Source: Cydia pomonella
Lineage: Eukaryota > Arthropoda > Insecta > Lepidoptera > Tortricidae
Assembly (NCBI RefSeq): GCF_033807575.1
Contig: NC_084705.1
Coordinates: 15,370,019-15,434,018 of the forward strand
Direction: 5' to 3'
Length of the DNA stretch: 64,000 bases
Position 1 is the stretch's first letter. The number at the start of each line of letters is the position of its first letter. The notes under the pieces were generated by a model. That model searched no databases and was not told where the DNA came from. It saw only the letters and a list, made by a program, of their open reading frames with translations. Below are positions 52,501 to 63,587 of the stretch, piece by piece. Both the position numbers and the translations under genes were made by a program.

Positions 52501-55500
52501 CAAGTCAGCTCGCACTTGAGTCTGTTTGTTTCATAATGTTCGTTGATGCCGCATTCTGATATAACTGGTGGCGCTGGAAATAATGAATCGTTGATAGGTG
52601 CCAACGAGTAATATTATTATGTGTCTTCAAAAAAGTGAGTTGGTGAAGGGTTTTAAAACATAAAATACTCGCAGTTTACGTTACTAGATATTAAAGTGAT
52701 AAAAACATTGCTAAAGCGCGCGGTTGTTTTATTATGTGATCAACGCAGCGTTAAACGCAATGCGTTGGCCACACATCCATTAAATCCATTTAACATCAAT
52801 CTAATGACATGACACCGCATTGTTTTACTCGTACTCGGTAAACGCAGCGGTAAGCGCATTGTGGTTTTCCCTACATTTCAGGGATCGGAACCGGTTTTTT
52901 GCAAAAACATCGAAATAACCATATATTTCGGTTTATTTTATACTCTAAATGTAGGACTCGGTTGTGTTTTCAGATAACGACCTAGTATTATTAGATTGCC
53001 TAATTAGAAATGAAGTAATTAACAAAGAACGAAAAAATACCGTTTTCGTTCCCATACAAAAAATACCGGTTTCCGATCCCTGCTACATTTCGTTGACGCA
53101 TGCGTTCAACGCTTTGTTGATCGCATAGAAAAAACCGCGCGCTTAAACGTCACTCAAGAAAGGCTTATAATATTTTTTATTTCAGTTTTATATTGGAACC
53201 TTAGCGTTCATTTGGTCAAGATCAAGATAAGTAGTTTACACATTGTAGTTTGTACATTGGGATTCTTACAGGTTGGGCACTTTTTGCTCGGTATGCAGGG
53301 GTCGTTTGCCGTTCCATTCCTCAAGTACCCGGAGATGCAGTCGCAGCCGGGCTCACATTTCGGGGCGTCCTGGCAGTTGTAGCTGGTGTAGATGGATGCA
53401 CACGTTTGTGGGGGACATATTATACGACACGAGTTAAATACCTCGTTAGCTTTGCATTTTATGGGTGGAGCTAAAAAAAAACATATGTTAAATCTTTATT
53501 GCATAAGGTGTTATTGTATCTTTGATTCGTAGTTAGCAAGTCAGTGCTAACTACATGCGAAATTGCAGCTTTCTAGCACTAACGATCACGGAGAAAAGCC
53601 TTGGACGAACAGACAGATAGACAGACAGACGAACATGGCTAAATTATAAACCCTAAAAACACACACATATATATATATATATAAAAGGTAATTGAAAGAG
53701 ATCTCTGTAAGGGATAAGTTCGCCTTAGTACTAATGTTTCATGTTATGTTTCATTTTTGCACAATAAAGTATTTTACTACTACTACTAAAACTTAAGGCT
53801 AATCTGTGATTAGAGGTATTCCTTCGAGGAGCTAATTATATTAGAACAAGGTAAGACCCGCTAAACTGAGGTTTTTTAAATAAATGGTTGCAAAGTAATT
53901 AAGCTTTTCAGATTTTTCTTTCATTCTGAGTTCCCGTCGAAAAATGAACTGTAATAACGTTTTTGTCTAAACACATGGGAATATGCCTTAAAGGTCAGTA
54001 AATTATATTAGAATCTAAATTTAAGGCTTAAATTGCTATGCCCTTGCAGGGCGTCACATGTATACCTCCTAAAATGTACCTTTAACAATTTATGTAATGT
54101 GACATGCAATAAATATTCATTCATTCATTCATTCATTATCTGCTAACCTGCATATGAATCTCGGTACAGTCGGTACACAATCCTCATTATTTTAAAAATA
54201 AGTAATGGTTCCCAGACATAAACCTAGGTATCAACTGCAAAATTATACTGAGTGATTCAGGAGATGTGAACAGAATAAACCCTAGCCATTCAGTAAATGA
54301 TAAGCTTCTGTTTCGTATATACTGTTTCGTATATTTTAGTGAGATTAACGTTAATTGTTTTCTTCAAATACCGATATTCTTTGCTTTATCCGCGACAAAT
54401 GACAAATTGAATGTCATCACGCAGACATATTTAGGAATCCGTGGGGCAAAATTGTTTGAGAAGTAGGGAGTTCCTGTATCGATAAACTCAACTATCGATG
54501 CTAGTTCTATATACTAGTGATCACTCAAGGGTTTACTTGTAAAAATATGTTTTTATTAAGAGTAAAAAAATAATTAAATATTAACTCAATATACCTACTC
54601 TTCTTCGTTTTTAAGACAAGACAAGACAATTTTATAATTTTACTCATCCCAATTTACTATTATTAAAGTAAACAACCAGAATTTGTTCCACATTTTCGGG
54701 AATTGGGATGAGTAAAATTATAAAATTGTCTTGTCTTAAAAACAAAAAAGAGTGTATTGAGTTATTATTTAATTATTTTTTTACTCTTAATAAAAAATAT
54801 TTTTACAAGCAAACCCTTGAGTGATATAGAACTAGCATCGATAGATGAATTTATCGATACAGGAACTCCCTACTTGTCAAACAATTTTGCCCCGCGGATT
54901 CCTGTCTGGTCATCAGTTTGGTTACTTGTAAAAATCGTATCTTACTCAAGTGTGTCTATAAATGTTCGTCGTAATCAAAGAGCTGGCACAACAAGACGGT
55001 TTATCTTTATTAATTAGCCGTTTTAGGATGACCATGATTATAGAGAAAAAACAGGAATTTTTTGGCCGTTTTACAAAAATACGATGGTAATTAATGCATT
55101 AATATTTACTGAGTGTGTTAGGTTTGTCCTGCTCGAGTATCATGAATCACCTACAGCACTACACAACGATAAAGCTTCCAAAAAAAACTGCTTGGAAAAA
55201 AAAATCTAAAGACAAAATCAACGAAATGAAATCCATATGAACGTTATTAAATATTTAACGTTCAAGGTCATGATTTACAAGTCAATTTTACCAGCCAACA
55301 TTTTTACTTGGAAACGACTCAAAATTTGCATCAAATTACTTTGCCACTCTTGTTGATAAAATGAAATTTTCTAATCAGTTTTTAAACAATCAAGAGAGCC
55401 TTTACGAGCTGTGGTGGTGAAAATTACTAAACGGCGTATGGGACGCCCTAATTAACCTTTTCACGTTTTATCTGTTCAAACGTTTTATTGGTTTCTGGGA

Positions 55501-58500
55501 CATTTTCTACAAACATTAGTGCCCAGTACAAAATACTACATTCTACTCACGACAATCCGAAGCCAAAATACAAGTGGAATCGGAACTGCTCTTTCTCTTA
55601 TAACCCTTTTTGCAAGTGCAGCCGCTGGGACATGGGTGCGGCGGGCTGCAGGCAATGATTCCTTTACTTTCGCCCACTGGGCAGTAGTTGTTGGGACAGT
55701 TGACGGAGCACGGTACAAAAGTTGCGTTTTTCCCACAAGGGTTGCCACCTGAATGTAAAAACATGCGTCATAAATAAATATTGAGGAAATAATTATATTA
55801 CTTGTTTCTACTAATTCTAAAACTTAAGGCAACTATTCTAGGTAGGTAATATTACTTCGATGGCAAATGCAATATTGGTAATTGAAATTGATACTTCTAC
55901 TTAGTAGCAAACTAGATATTAATTTAACATATGTTTTCGGTACACTGAAATACGAAAGTTAGTGTATTGTCATGTTTGAGGCATTATTACTTCTCAGGCA
56001 TAAGCACTGCGTGAAAATTAGAGGAGTCAATTACAGAGTGTTATGTATATTTTTAAAAAGCCATAATATCTAATACAACTAAGTTTATAGTTAGATGCTT
56101 TGGCTTAACCTCCTGAAAGCCCGCGCACAATTTTGTGTACTTACATATTACAATCTATTTTTAACTTTTGTAGAATAATTAAGAGTTCCAAATAAAATAA
56201 TAGCGGCATCAGGAGGCTTAAAGCCAACATAATAATTACCTGGACATTGATCAGGTGTTATACACTTGTTATCATCATTGAGGAGGTAGCCTGGCTTGCA
56301 CTCGCAGCCCACCGGCGGGGCGTACCGCTTGCACCAAGGGCTAGCGTTTAGAGCGCGGCAAGTCGACGGACACGGGATCGGGTTGGCCTTTATAACGGCG
56401 TTGTGGTCTCCGTTGCAGGGTACATCTTCTAAATAACAAACAAAAGTTCAGTAAACAAGCAAGTAAAAGGATGTGATTGTATTAGTAAGGGCAAGTGCTA
56501 CATGTATACAAGTATATTTTTGTCAATTGATGGTTTAATAAGTATAAGGTGTCATTTTAAGTAAAATTTTACTTAAATTTGACTACTAATAAATTTTGAT
56601 TTTAGTTTTTCCTATAGTGAAAGATAGTAGAAAGACTTTTCTATGCCTGCGTTCTGTTTGCGTAGGCGATACATATCTATCACGCAGCATTTAAGAAGGT
56701 AATTTTACTTAAAGGTTAATGTTTTTAATACGATAAAAACTTGCAATTTCAAATATATGTACATAGAAATATAAGACAACGGCCATTACAAGTTTAATAT
56801 TGGCACCTACTTGGGCACTGATCTACAGGTATGCACTTTCCACCCTTCGTCGACAAAACGTAGCCTTTTTTGCAGACACATTGATTAATAGCGCAAATCT
56901 TTTTGCAAGGCGATGGATTGGGCGTTGCGCAGGTTGACCGGCAGGAGGGGTCCGGTGCGCATTGCATCCTCTCCGCATTAGGATCTTCACATGGCTTGTT
57001 TTGAGCTGTAATTATTGATTCGGTCAGTATCCAGCTTGAAACGAATGTAGTATGATACCTTTGGGTATGGTGCTTAAGCACACTAGCGTCCCCTTCCCTC
57101 CCCCTGACGCAACCCCATAAGCATGAAATATGTCCCGGTAGACAGTTTATTTTAATTTTTGAGAATAGTATTAGAGTTAGGAAACAAGTGTCAATGTAAG
57201 AAATCATCCTTAAAAAATTCTTAACAAATAAGGTTATTTTTTTTGATGTACCATTTTCATGTCATAGTTAGATGCACTTCAACAAAATTAAGCCGTTGAA
57301 CAAGCTGGTTCTCCCTATACGATTTATTTTAGTACTATGTTATATTCTAGTTCATCTAGCTGTAACAGGAAAATTGTGCATCATATCAAAAAAATGAATA
57401 TAACCTTTTTTGTTAAGAATTTAATAAGAATTATTTCTTTCATGGACGCTTTATTCCTTAAATGTATATTTTTCCCAAACAGTAAAAATAAAACTGTCAA
57501 CCGGGACATATTTTATACGAAAAAAAGGGGTTGCGCCAGGGGGAGGGGAGAGTGTGCGTAAAGCACCAAAGGCAAAGGTATCATTCTGCATTAGTTTTAG
57601 TTTGGATATAATTAGTTTTTCAAAAAAACATAATTTGATGATCACGAATCAAATCAAAATTTAATTATGGTTGAATCCCGTGTTTATAAAGCATTCCTTA
57701 GATAAAGTTAAATTATTTGAAATATATTGTCTATGCCGTACATTATCTGTAAAGTTGTGATCTGTGGTCCGCCCTTTTTTAGGGTTCCGTAGCCAAATGG
57801 CAAAAAACGGAACCCTTATAGATTCGTCATGTCCGTCTGTCTGTCCGATTATGTCACCGCCACTTTTTTCCGAAACTATAAGGGCTATACTGTTCAAACT
57901 TGGTAAGTAGATGTATTCTATGAACCGCATTAGGATTACACAAAAATAGAAAAAAAAATTTTTTGGGGGTTCCCCATTGGAACTGAAACTCAAAAAAACT
58001 TTTTTCATCAAACCCATACGTGTGGGGTATCTATCGATAGGTCTTTCAAAATGATATTGAGGTTTCTAATATCATTTTTTTCTAAACTGAATAGTTTGCG
58101 CGAGAGACACTTCCAAAGTGGTAAAATGTGTGTCCCCCCCCCCCGTAACTTTTAAAATAACAGAATGAAAAATCTAATAAAAATATATGATATACATTGC
58201 CATGAAAACTTCCACCGAAAATTGGTTTGAACGAGATCGAGTAAGTAGTTTTTTTTTAATACGTCATAAAATAAAAAATAAAAAATTTTTTCATCATACC
58301 CATACGTGTGGGGTATCTATGGATAGGTCTTCAAAAATTATATTTAGGTTTCTAATATAATTTTTTTCTAAACTGAATAGTTTGCGCGAGAGACACTTCC
58401 AAAGTGAAAAAAATTGTGTCCCCCCCCTGTAACTTCTAAAATAACAGAATGAAAACTAAAAAAAAAATTTTAATAAGTCATAAAATAATATAGGTCTTCA

Positions 58501-61500
58501 AAAATTATATTGAGGTTCCTAATATCATTTTTTTCTAAACTAAATAGTTTGCGCGAGAGACACTTCCAAAGTGGTAAAATGACACACAAAGTGGTAAAAT
58601 GTTGAACGAGATCTAGTAAGTAGTTTTTTTTAATACGTCATAAATGGTACGGAACCCTTCATGCGCGAGTCCGACTCGCACTTGGCCGCTTTTTCTCTCT
58701 GGCTCTAAGCTCATGGAGCCGTAAGATTGTGTCGTCTCCTTTTATTATATTTTTATTAAATTTACAACTTTTACAAGAAAAAATTTGAACTATGACCTAT
58801 TTTACAATCATAAAAAGTATTAACATATTATGTTATTAATGTCGAATTAATACACGCTTATATTATATTGTTGGCGTCAATCATTCCGTAATCTTCGGTA
58901 GTCTCTCGCATGCTTCCCTGTGACTTTGTTCCTATATATCGAACATAATTGCAGCTCTAATATAAGTTAAGTGTGCAAAAACAGCTAGCATATAAAGTAT
59001 ACCACGTGATCGTCCATACAAAAAGAGAAAACATTTTTCCACTTCTAAATATTTTCCATTCTTCATCATTTCTTAGTATGTTATTGACACAATGAAAGAC
59101 TAGGATTATAGGATTTAATTTTTTTTTTCAAAATTTGCAAAATGTTTTTTGATATAGCACAAAGTTATTTGTTAAGATTTAGTTAGAGGAAAACGTTTTC
59201 TCCCAAAATGGAATTTCATAGAAAAAAAATACCGTTATTTCGCTAGGATCAAAGCTATTCTTCCCTCTTAAGTATTTTTTTATAGTTAGCTACATTTATC
59301 CATGTTTAAGGTAGCTTTAGAAAATTAAAAAGCACTCCTAGATCCGAGTGTCACTAGACGTACGACATACTCCGTTGATTGCTCGTGTTGTGGTATAAAA
59401 TCGTATATAATTATATCACGTAAAGGTAAAACCATGATACAGAAGCAGAAGATCACAGCACTAACTCATTTTAATTTCTCATTAGTTAAAAATTTACAAG
59501 CATAAAGTCGGGTGTAAGTAGTTTTCTAGAAATTATGTAATTGACTGTCCATCAAAATATCAATCAAGTCTCAGTCTTAATTTTTTTTTCTCCATATGCA
59601 CCTAATATATACTACCTTGATGCCAAGTATCAAGTTTCTAGGTCATCTGGAAGTGGTTTAGGTTTTTAATTTATCAATAAACTTTTGAGCTACGCTTATG
59701 AAATTTTGTATCCTAGACAAGTTAAGGGGTTTGAATAAATTTGTCAAATTTCATATGTGTAGATTAAATAGCTTTCAAGTTGTAATATTACAAACGACAT
59801 GGTTTATACACGCAGTTATATTGCCAGTTCCTTTTTCTTCGAACTTGGCTGGATAGGCTACTCATGTCTAGATCCAATGGCATAATAGCAAGTGCCTTAT
59901 AATTTTATAATAAATATATTAAACATTATACAACATATGTGTGTATATATATACATATATGTATATGTGATGGGGACATTTGAGCCAGGTACGATTCGTG
60001 GCGGTTATTTTCTTTAACTTAAATTATTGTTTACTCGTATAAATGACGAAGCCTGTTGCGGATATCATCATTGGTTTGTTTGGGACGAAGCATGTTGCTG
60101 ATATGCATCTGTGGCCACCTGACGATGCCTGCGTTGCGGATAATTTACATGCTATATATCTGTGAAATATTTGTATAATCCTAAAAATATATACATATTT
60201 TCATTATTATTTATTATATGAAATAAATACTCACGACAATCTTTTGCTGGAATGCATGTATCTTTGTAAAAACTGCTGCTTATAGTGCTGTTCCTCAAAT
60301 ATCCTTTTTTACAGACGCATTGCGGCTGGCAGTTCAAAATCAATGTATTGCACGTGGAAGGTTGATTGTTCACATCTCCACAGCTTTCTGGGAGACATGC
60401 GGGTGGACAGGGATCCCAAACTTCATAAGGGCGAGTACACTTAATGGGAGCTAAAAAAATCACATTTGTTTACCATGGAATGTCATCTTCGCTTGCTCGA
60501 ATCTCGAGTAGCCCAACAGGGGCTATTATTAGAATAACGGGAAACTACAACACCTCAAATTACCCTTTAAACTCTTAATACAGTGTATAGGTATTAATTG
60601 TTCATATGCCTATTCTCCTTAGTGCGGAGCGGAGGAAAACCAACTATTATACTTACGGCAGGTCGAAGCTAATATACATCTATCATCATTGATGCTTTTT
60701 CTTTTATAGTTAGTTTTGCAACCACAGCCGCTTGGACAGGGGTAAGTTAGTTCGCAAGGAGTAATCACCGGCTTATCGTTTACTGGACAATAACCATTAG
60801 TGCAGTGAGTAATGCAGGGCACAAATGTTGAATTTGCTCCGCAAGGATTTCCACCTAAAAAATAATAATTTATTAGTCGTTTATAGAAAGAATGAACATT
60901 CGATTTAATGGAAATAATGTTGATACCTACTAATAAATAACAAAAGCAATCATAGTCGTGCTAACCGTTGAAGTGTATAATGCATTTTATAGTAAACACC
61001 CCTATAATGGAACAGGCACCAGTAATGGAATGGCATGGACAAATCCCGTAAAATAAGTATTTACCATCAGTTTTTAATCGCTGGTAACATTTTACCGTAA
61101 ACAAGGGCCAAAGAGCTGCTTACGTTTAATTTTTCATTGATATTTGTTAGTTTGAAAATTAATTGCGCCATCATACATCCCATTACTGGAGCAAAAAAAC
61201 ATAGTTTAATTGGTTAATAATATTGAAACCAATTGAAGTAGCTTTAAAAAAATACATAGAAAACATAAAGGAAGAATTGGACGTTCACCTTTTAAAGCAT
61301 AAAGCGGTAGAAATTTTACAGATGTCGATGAAATTTCAAAAATACTCCAAATTTTCTCTTAAATGTCCCATGATTGGTGCCGTTAACATACATAACAGAG
61401 CTAATTTATTATCCTTTAAGATTGGTAGTTTCAGTCCACGTTAAATTTAGCCAAAACTTTGACAAACAAGAAAAAATAAAGGGACATAAAGTTGATATGT

Positions 61501-63587
61501 AATAGGCCAGTAGTTGAATTTAAATACCTGGACATTCTTCTGGCTTGATACATTTGCCATCGTAAGTGGCTTTAATTAAGCCATCTTTGCATTGACAGGC
61601 TACAGACGGCGCGGCCCTCCTGCACAAATAACTGGCGTTGGGAGAGTCGCACGTCGACGGGCAAGGTGGTGGATTGGCTATTATCTCGGCATTACTGTCT
61701 CCGTTGCAAGGTACATTTTCTATAAAACAAAAAAAAATCCACACTCATCTATGTAACAATCTACCCAAACGATAAACGTATCCAAAAAATAAGCTCTAGC
61801 CCGAGGGCCACGAATGCACGAGAGTGCACGGTCGACGCTGTCCCTGATCGCCTTACATTGGTTAAAACAAATGTATGGCAGTCGGCGTCAGCGTCGAGCG
61901 TGCACGCTCGGACTGCGCGATTTGTGACGAAGGCGTATGGTAAGTACGACAAGTATTATATAAAAACATGAAACGCTTTATAACTTACTTGGACAGTGAT
62001 CCACGGGTATACATTTTCCTCCCTTCTTTGAGAGAACAAAGCCTTTCTTACAGACACATCCGTTAACTGCACAGCTAAGTATGCAAGGAGACGGGTTGGG
62101 TGTTTCGCACGTGGATCGGCATGAGGGTGCTGGTGCGCATTCCACCCTCTCTGCATTGGGGTCGTCGCAAGGTCGTGGTTGGTAATTCGCTGCAAATTAT
62201 TATAAGTGTGTTTACCTTGCACACGAATAAAAAAAGAAGAAAAAACGTGCTATAATCGGACAAAGCTAATTCTGCACCAACTTTGACGAGACAACGTGTG
62301 AACACGTGTGAAAAAATATATTTTCATAAAAATTTGACGTAATATGGTGATACTTTCAAAAAAATTTATTCCAAAGTCTGAGCAGAGTTAGCTTTGCTCG
62401 ACTGTATCAAATTTGATGGATAATTCTCAACAAAATATCTTACGGCACTCTTTTGCTGGAACGCATATGTCCGATCCGTTTCTAAAGTGTCCTTCTTTAC
62501 AAATGCAGCTAGGTTCGCAATTCAGAACTAACGGGTTACAAGTGGTAGGTTGATTGTTTACGTCTTTGCAATTTTCCCTGAGGCAGGCCGATGGACAGGG
62601 ACTCCATACTTCATTAAGACGAGTACAGTTTACGGGAGCTGTAAGAATTTATAAGTTTCAAAATTGACGTTTTCGGGGTTTTCAGTATAAATATCACAAT
62701 TAAGGCCTAAATAAGTTATCTACATTTATTTGAGTCAATCACTTCACTTTCGTTCAATGCTGAAATACAAAACTTACGGCATTCTGAACTTAAAATACAT
62801 CTGTCATCCTTCTGGTAGATCCTCTTGTGGTTCAATTTGCAAACACAACCACTAGGGCAAGGGTTAGGTAGATCACATGTTATTACGTTCCTTCTATTAC
62901 TGGTTGTGCAGTAGTTATTTGGGCAATTTACTTTACACCATGTGAAGGTTTCATTTGCAGCGCAAGGATTTCCACCTAAAAAAATATAACCTTTGCAAAT
63001 TTCTCAGCTCCTATATGTATATCGATATTTAATTTTTAAAACAGCAACACACGAAGAGTGACACGAAACCCAGCAGATGTGGATAAACAATTTTTTTTAT
63101 TTGCGGATTATTTGGTAGCCTCAATAAAGTATCAGCGGTCAGTACAAGGAACTAAACATATTATGCGTTACACATGTTATTTGGTCCTGTAAAGAAGCTT
63201 ACGTTCAAGGTTAAATAATATAAAAATGTAATGATAATATTCTACGTGAGTTAACTTTTTCTTATGCCGCTGTCAAAAAAATGCTATCTTTGCATTTGAA
63301 ATTCTGTCACCTTCTGTCTGACACGGGATAAAGCATACGAAACGTTAGTCATTTCAGTGAGGTCAAAGGGATAATAACATATTTTTTTATCATCTGACCT
63401 TTGCAGTTATCTGGTAGAATGCATTTATCGTTCTCGTCTTTTATGTATCCAGGTTTACATACGCATCCTACGTCCAGCCCCATCATCAAACATCCCGGGA
63501 TCCCGTTTGGCGTCTTGCACGTTGACGGACATGGCGGGGGGAATGCCATTATCTTCGCATTGGGATCTCCATTACAGCTGGCATTAC
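46310..63587 (-). CDS. TIL-B: secreted multi-TIL protein, 15 domains in window, 5' end outside
   Basis: Exons in transcript order: 63399-63587, 62778-62975, 62444-62638, 61989-62189, 61528-61719, 60657-60854, 60235-60450, 56811-57005, 56240-56428, 55551-55748, 53270-53470, 52385-52573, 50071-50259, 47350-47529, 46310-46500. These give 973 residues plus stop. Each exon is one TIL domain, all phase 1/1. No signal-peptide exon is seen, so the gene starts beyond the window. Four exon classes recur in order a-b-c-d, a-b-c-d, a-b-c, then four unique domains. The last five exons match the last five of TIL-A. The expected role is inhibition of several extracellular proteases; cell-surface or gut location cannot be told from sequence. 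Confidence 0.87.
46545..47230. mobile_element. dispersed element, family of 535-921
   Basis: caaaaggaggttctcaattc, agattggtcccgtttttgtc and gatgatgggatccatgagga match 535-921. An internal segment (aaaggcatacatgtagtgat ... gaagtggaactgctgatgat) occurs twice, near 46715 and 46960. In the TIL-B intron before the last exon. Confidence 0.6.
47350..47529 (-). CDS. TIL-B domain 14
   Basis: 60 codons, phase 1/1. PPRCDDNETYSKCGTACPPT, then GCTDQCVEDCFCNKGLVRSD. Counterpart of TIL-A 30277-30456, with Asp instead of Lys at the predicted P1. Confidence 0.9.
47785..48125. mobile_element. two adjacent MITEs
   Basis: First, 47793-47905: cctcgtttccaccaaagctg against cagctctactggaaac. Second, 47928-48121: atagccctagttaaaacact and aattagggctat, with the long inverted arms cacaagttacacgagtccaa / ttggactcgtgtaacttgtg. 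Confidence 0.65.
48800..49600 (+). mobile_element. LINE C-terminal fragment with 3' UTR
   Basis: Frame 48800-49247 reads LPILDYADVAYLDLTEEQLN, NVCIRFIFGLRKYDHVSHF, LKWLPIRLRRNSHVLSLLYS and QAIRLWNSLPIDLRRAQ, the C-terminal domain of CR1/Jockey-like ORF2, with stop at 49245-49247. Then a T-rich 3' UTR ending tgtgcaataaagtatatttg and (tattg)n. 5'-truncated; opposite to TIL-B. Confidence 0.8.
49634..49950. repeat. dispersed repeat (also at 59615-59862)
   Basis: accttgatgccatatttcaa, gtttctaggtcatctggagg and ttctttgaacttggctggac recur at 59615-59862. Confidence 0.55.
50071..50259 (-). CDS. TIL-B domain 13
   Basis: 63 codons, phase 1/1. QNLVCPPNEVVSECYNSCLM, then ACIETGCVCKEGYLRHDNGT. Counterpart of TIL-A 31056-31244. 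Confidence 0.9.
50440..52165. mobile_element. composite inverted-repeat element with nested insertions
   Basis: Outer arms gaattgacccttatat / ataagggtcaattcat (about 50465 and 52118); inner ends taggggagagtcggctata / atgtatccgactctccccta. Inside lie a repeat with partial inverted symmetry (51048-51345), a (tatg)n tract (51362-51385), a LINE tail (51386-51500) and a palindromic MITE (51603-51796, gtacccctagtgtaaat ends). In the intron between TIL-B domains 12 and 13. Confidence 0.6.
52385..52573 (-). CDS. TIL-B domain 12
   Basis: 63 codons, phase 1/1. PPVISECGINEHYETNRLKC, then PCQPTSACFCDDGYVRNSNG. Counterpart of TIL-A 32117-32296. Confidence 0.88.
52713..53148. mobile_element. MITE containing a second nested MITE
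   Basis: Outer ends taaagcgcgcggttgtttta and aaaaaaccgcgcgcttaaac. Inner ends cagggatcggaaccggtttt and accggtttccgatccctg, from about 52880 to 53083. Confidence 0.65.
53270..53470 (-). CDS. TIL-B domain 11 (class c)
   Basis: 67 codons, phase 1/1. PPIKCKANEVFNSCRIICPP, then NCQDAPKCEPGCDCISGYLR. Counterpart of TIL-A 33023-33223. Confidence 0.88.
54106..54137. repeat. (attc)n microsatellite
   Basis: Tandem attc units ending a short T-rich tract that looks like a retroelement tail (gtgacatgcaataaatattc). Confidence 0.6.
54420..54912. mobile_element. foldback element of about 0.5 kb
   Basis: Left arm about 54425-54650 and right arm about 54693-54912 are inverted copies (aattttataattttactcat / atgagtaaaattataaaatt; gttcctgtatcgataaa / tttatcgatacaggaac). 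Only a 40-50 base spacer lies between. No coding content. Confidence 0.8.
55551..55748 (-). CDS. TIL-B domain 10 (class b)
   Basis: 66 codons, phase 1/1. GNPCGKNATFVPCSVNCPNN, then CSPPHPCPSGCTCKKGYKRK. Confidence 0.88.
56099..56229. mobile_element. short MITE
   Basis: ttggcttaacctcctga and tcaggaggcttaaagccaa are inverted ends about 130 bases apart, 10 bases from the 3' edge of TIL-B exon 56240. Confidence 0.55.
56240..56428 (-). CDS. TIL-B domain 9 (class a)
   Basis: 63 codons, phase 1/1. DVPCNGDHNAVIKANPIPCP, then WCKRYAPPVGCECKPGYLL. Predicted P1 Arg. Confidence 0.88.
56811..57005 (-). CDS. TIL-B domain 8 (class d)
   Basis: 65 codons, phase 1/1. CEDPNAERMQCAPDPSCRST, then SPCKKICAINQCVCKKGYVL. 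Predicted P1 Lys. Confidence 0.88.
57776..58697. repeat. gggttccgta repeat, copy 4, with internal tandem units
   Basis: Begins tttagggttccgtagccaaa and ends agtccgactcgcacttggcc. The block tttctaaactgaatagtttg cgcgagagacacttcc appears three times (about 58080, 58370, 58533). Confidence 0.7.
58700..59610. other. TIL-B intron, nothing recognised
   Basis: AT-rich with no frame or repeat that I can name. Confidence 0.4.
59615..59862. repeat. dispersed repeat, copy 2 of 49634
   Basis: accttgatgccaagtatcaa, gtttctaggtcatctggaag and cttcgaacttggctggatag. Confidence 0.55.
60235..60450 (-). CDS. TIL-B domain 7 (class c)
   Basis: 72 codons, phase 1/1, the longest domain here. PIKCTRPYEVWDPCPPACLP, then CNTLILNCQPQCVCKKGYLR with an insertion STISSSFYKDTC before the last cysteines. 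Confidence 0.88.
60657..60854 (-). CDS. TIL-B domain 6 (class b)
   Basis: 66 codons, phase 1/1. GNPCGANSTFVPCITHCTNG, then CELTYPCPSGCGCKTNYKRK. Confidence 0.88.
61528..61719 (-). CDS. TIL-B domain 5 (class a)
   Basis: 64 codons, phase 1/1. NVPCNGDSNAEIIANPPPCP, then YLCRRAAPSVACQCKDG. Predicted P1 Arg. Confidence 0.88.
61755..61940. mobile_element. inverted-repeat element
   Basis: cgagagtgcacggtcgacgc pairs with gcgtcgagcgtgcacgctcg, and flanking acgataaacgtatcc partly with the right side. Between TIL-B domains 4 and 5. Confidence 0.45.
61989..62189 (-). CDS. TIL-B domain 4 (class d)
   Basis: 67 codons, phase 1/1. CDDPNAERVECAPAPSCRST, then SPCILSCAVNGCVCKKGFVL. Predicted P1 Leu. Confidence 0.88.
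62444..62638 (-). CDS. TIL-B domain 3 (class c)
   Basis: 65 codons, phase 1/1. PVNCTRLNEVWSPCPSACLR, then CNPLVLNCEPSCICKEGHFR. Confidence 0.88.
62778..62975 (-). CDS. TIL-B domain 2 (class b)
   Basis: 66 codons, phase 1/1. GNPCAANETFTWCKVNCPNN, then CDLPNPCPSGCVCKLNHKR. Same length as the other two class b exons. Confidence 0.88.
63399..63587 (-). CDS. TIL-B domain 1 in window (class a)
   Basis: 63 codons, phase 1/1. NASCNGDPNAKIMAFPPPCP, then GCLMMGLDVGCVCKPGY. The acceptor (gcaaaag) has a poor pyrimidine tract, so the 5' edge is less certain. Confidence 0.82.
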
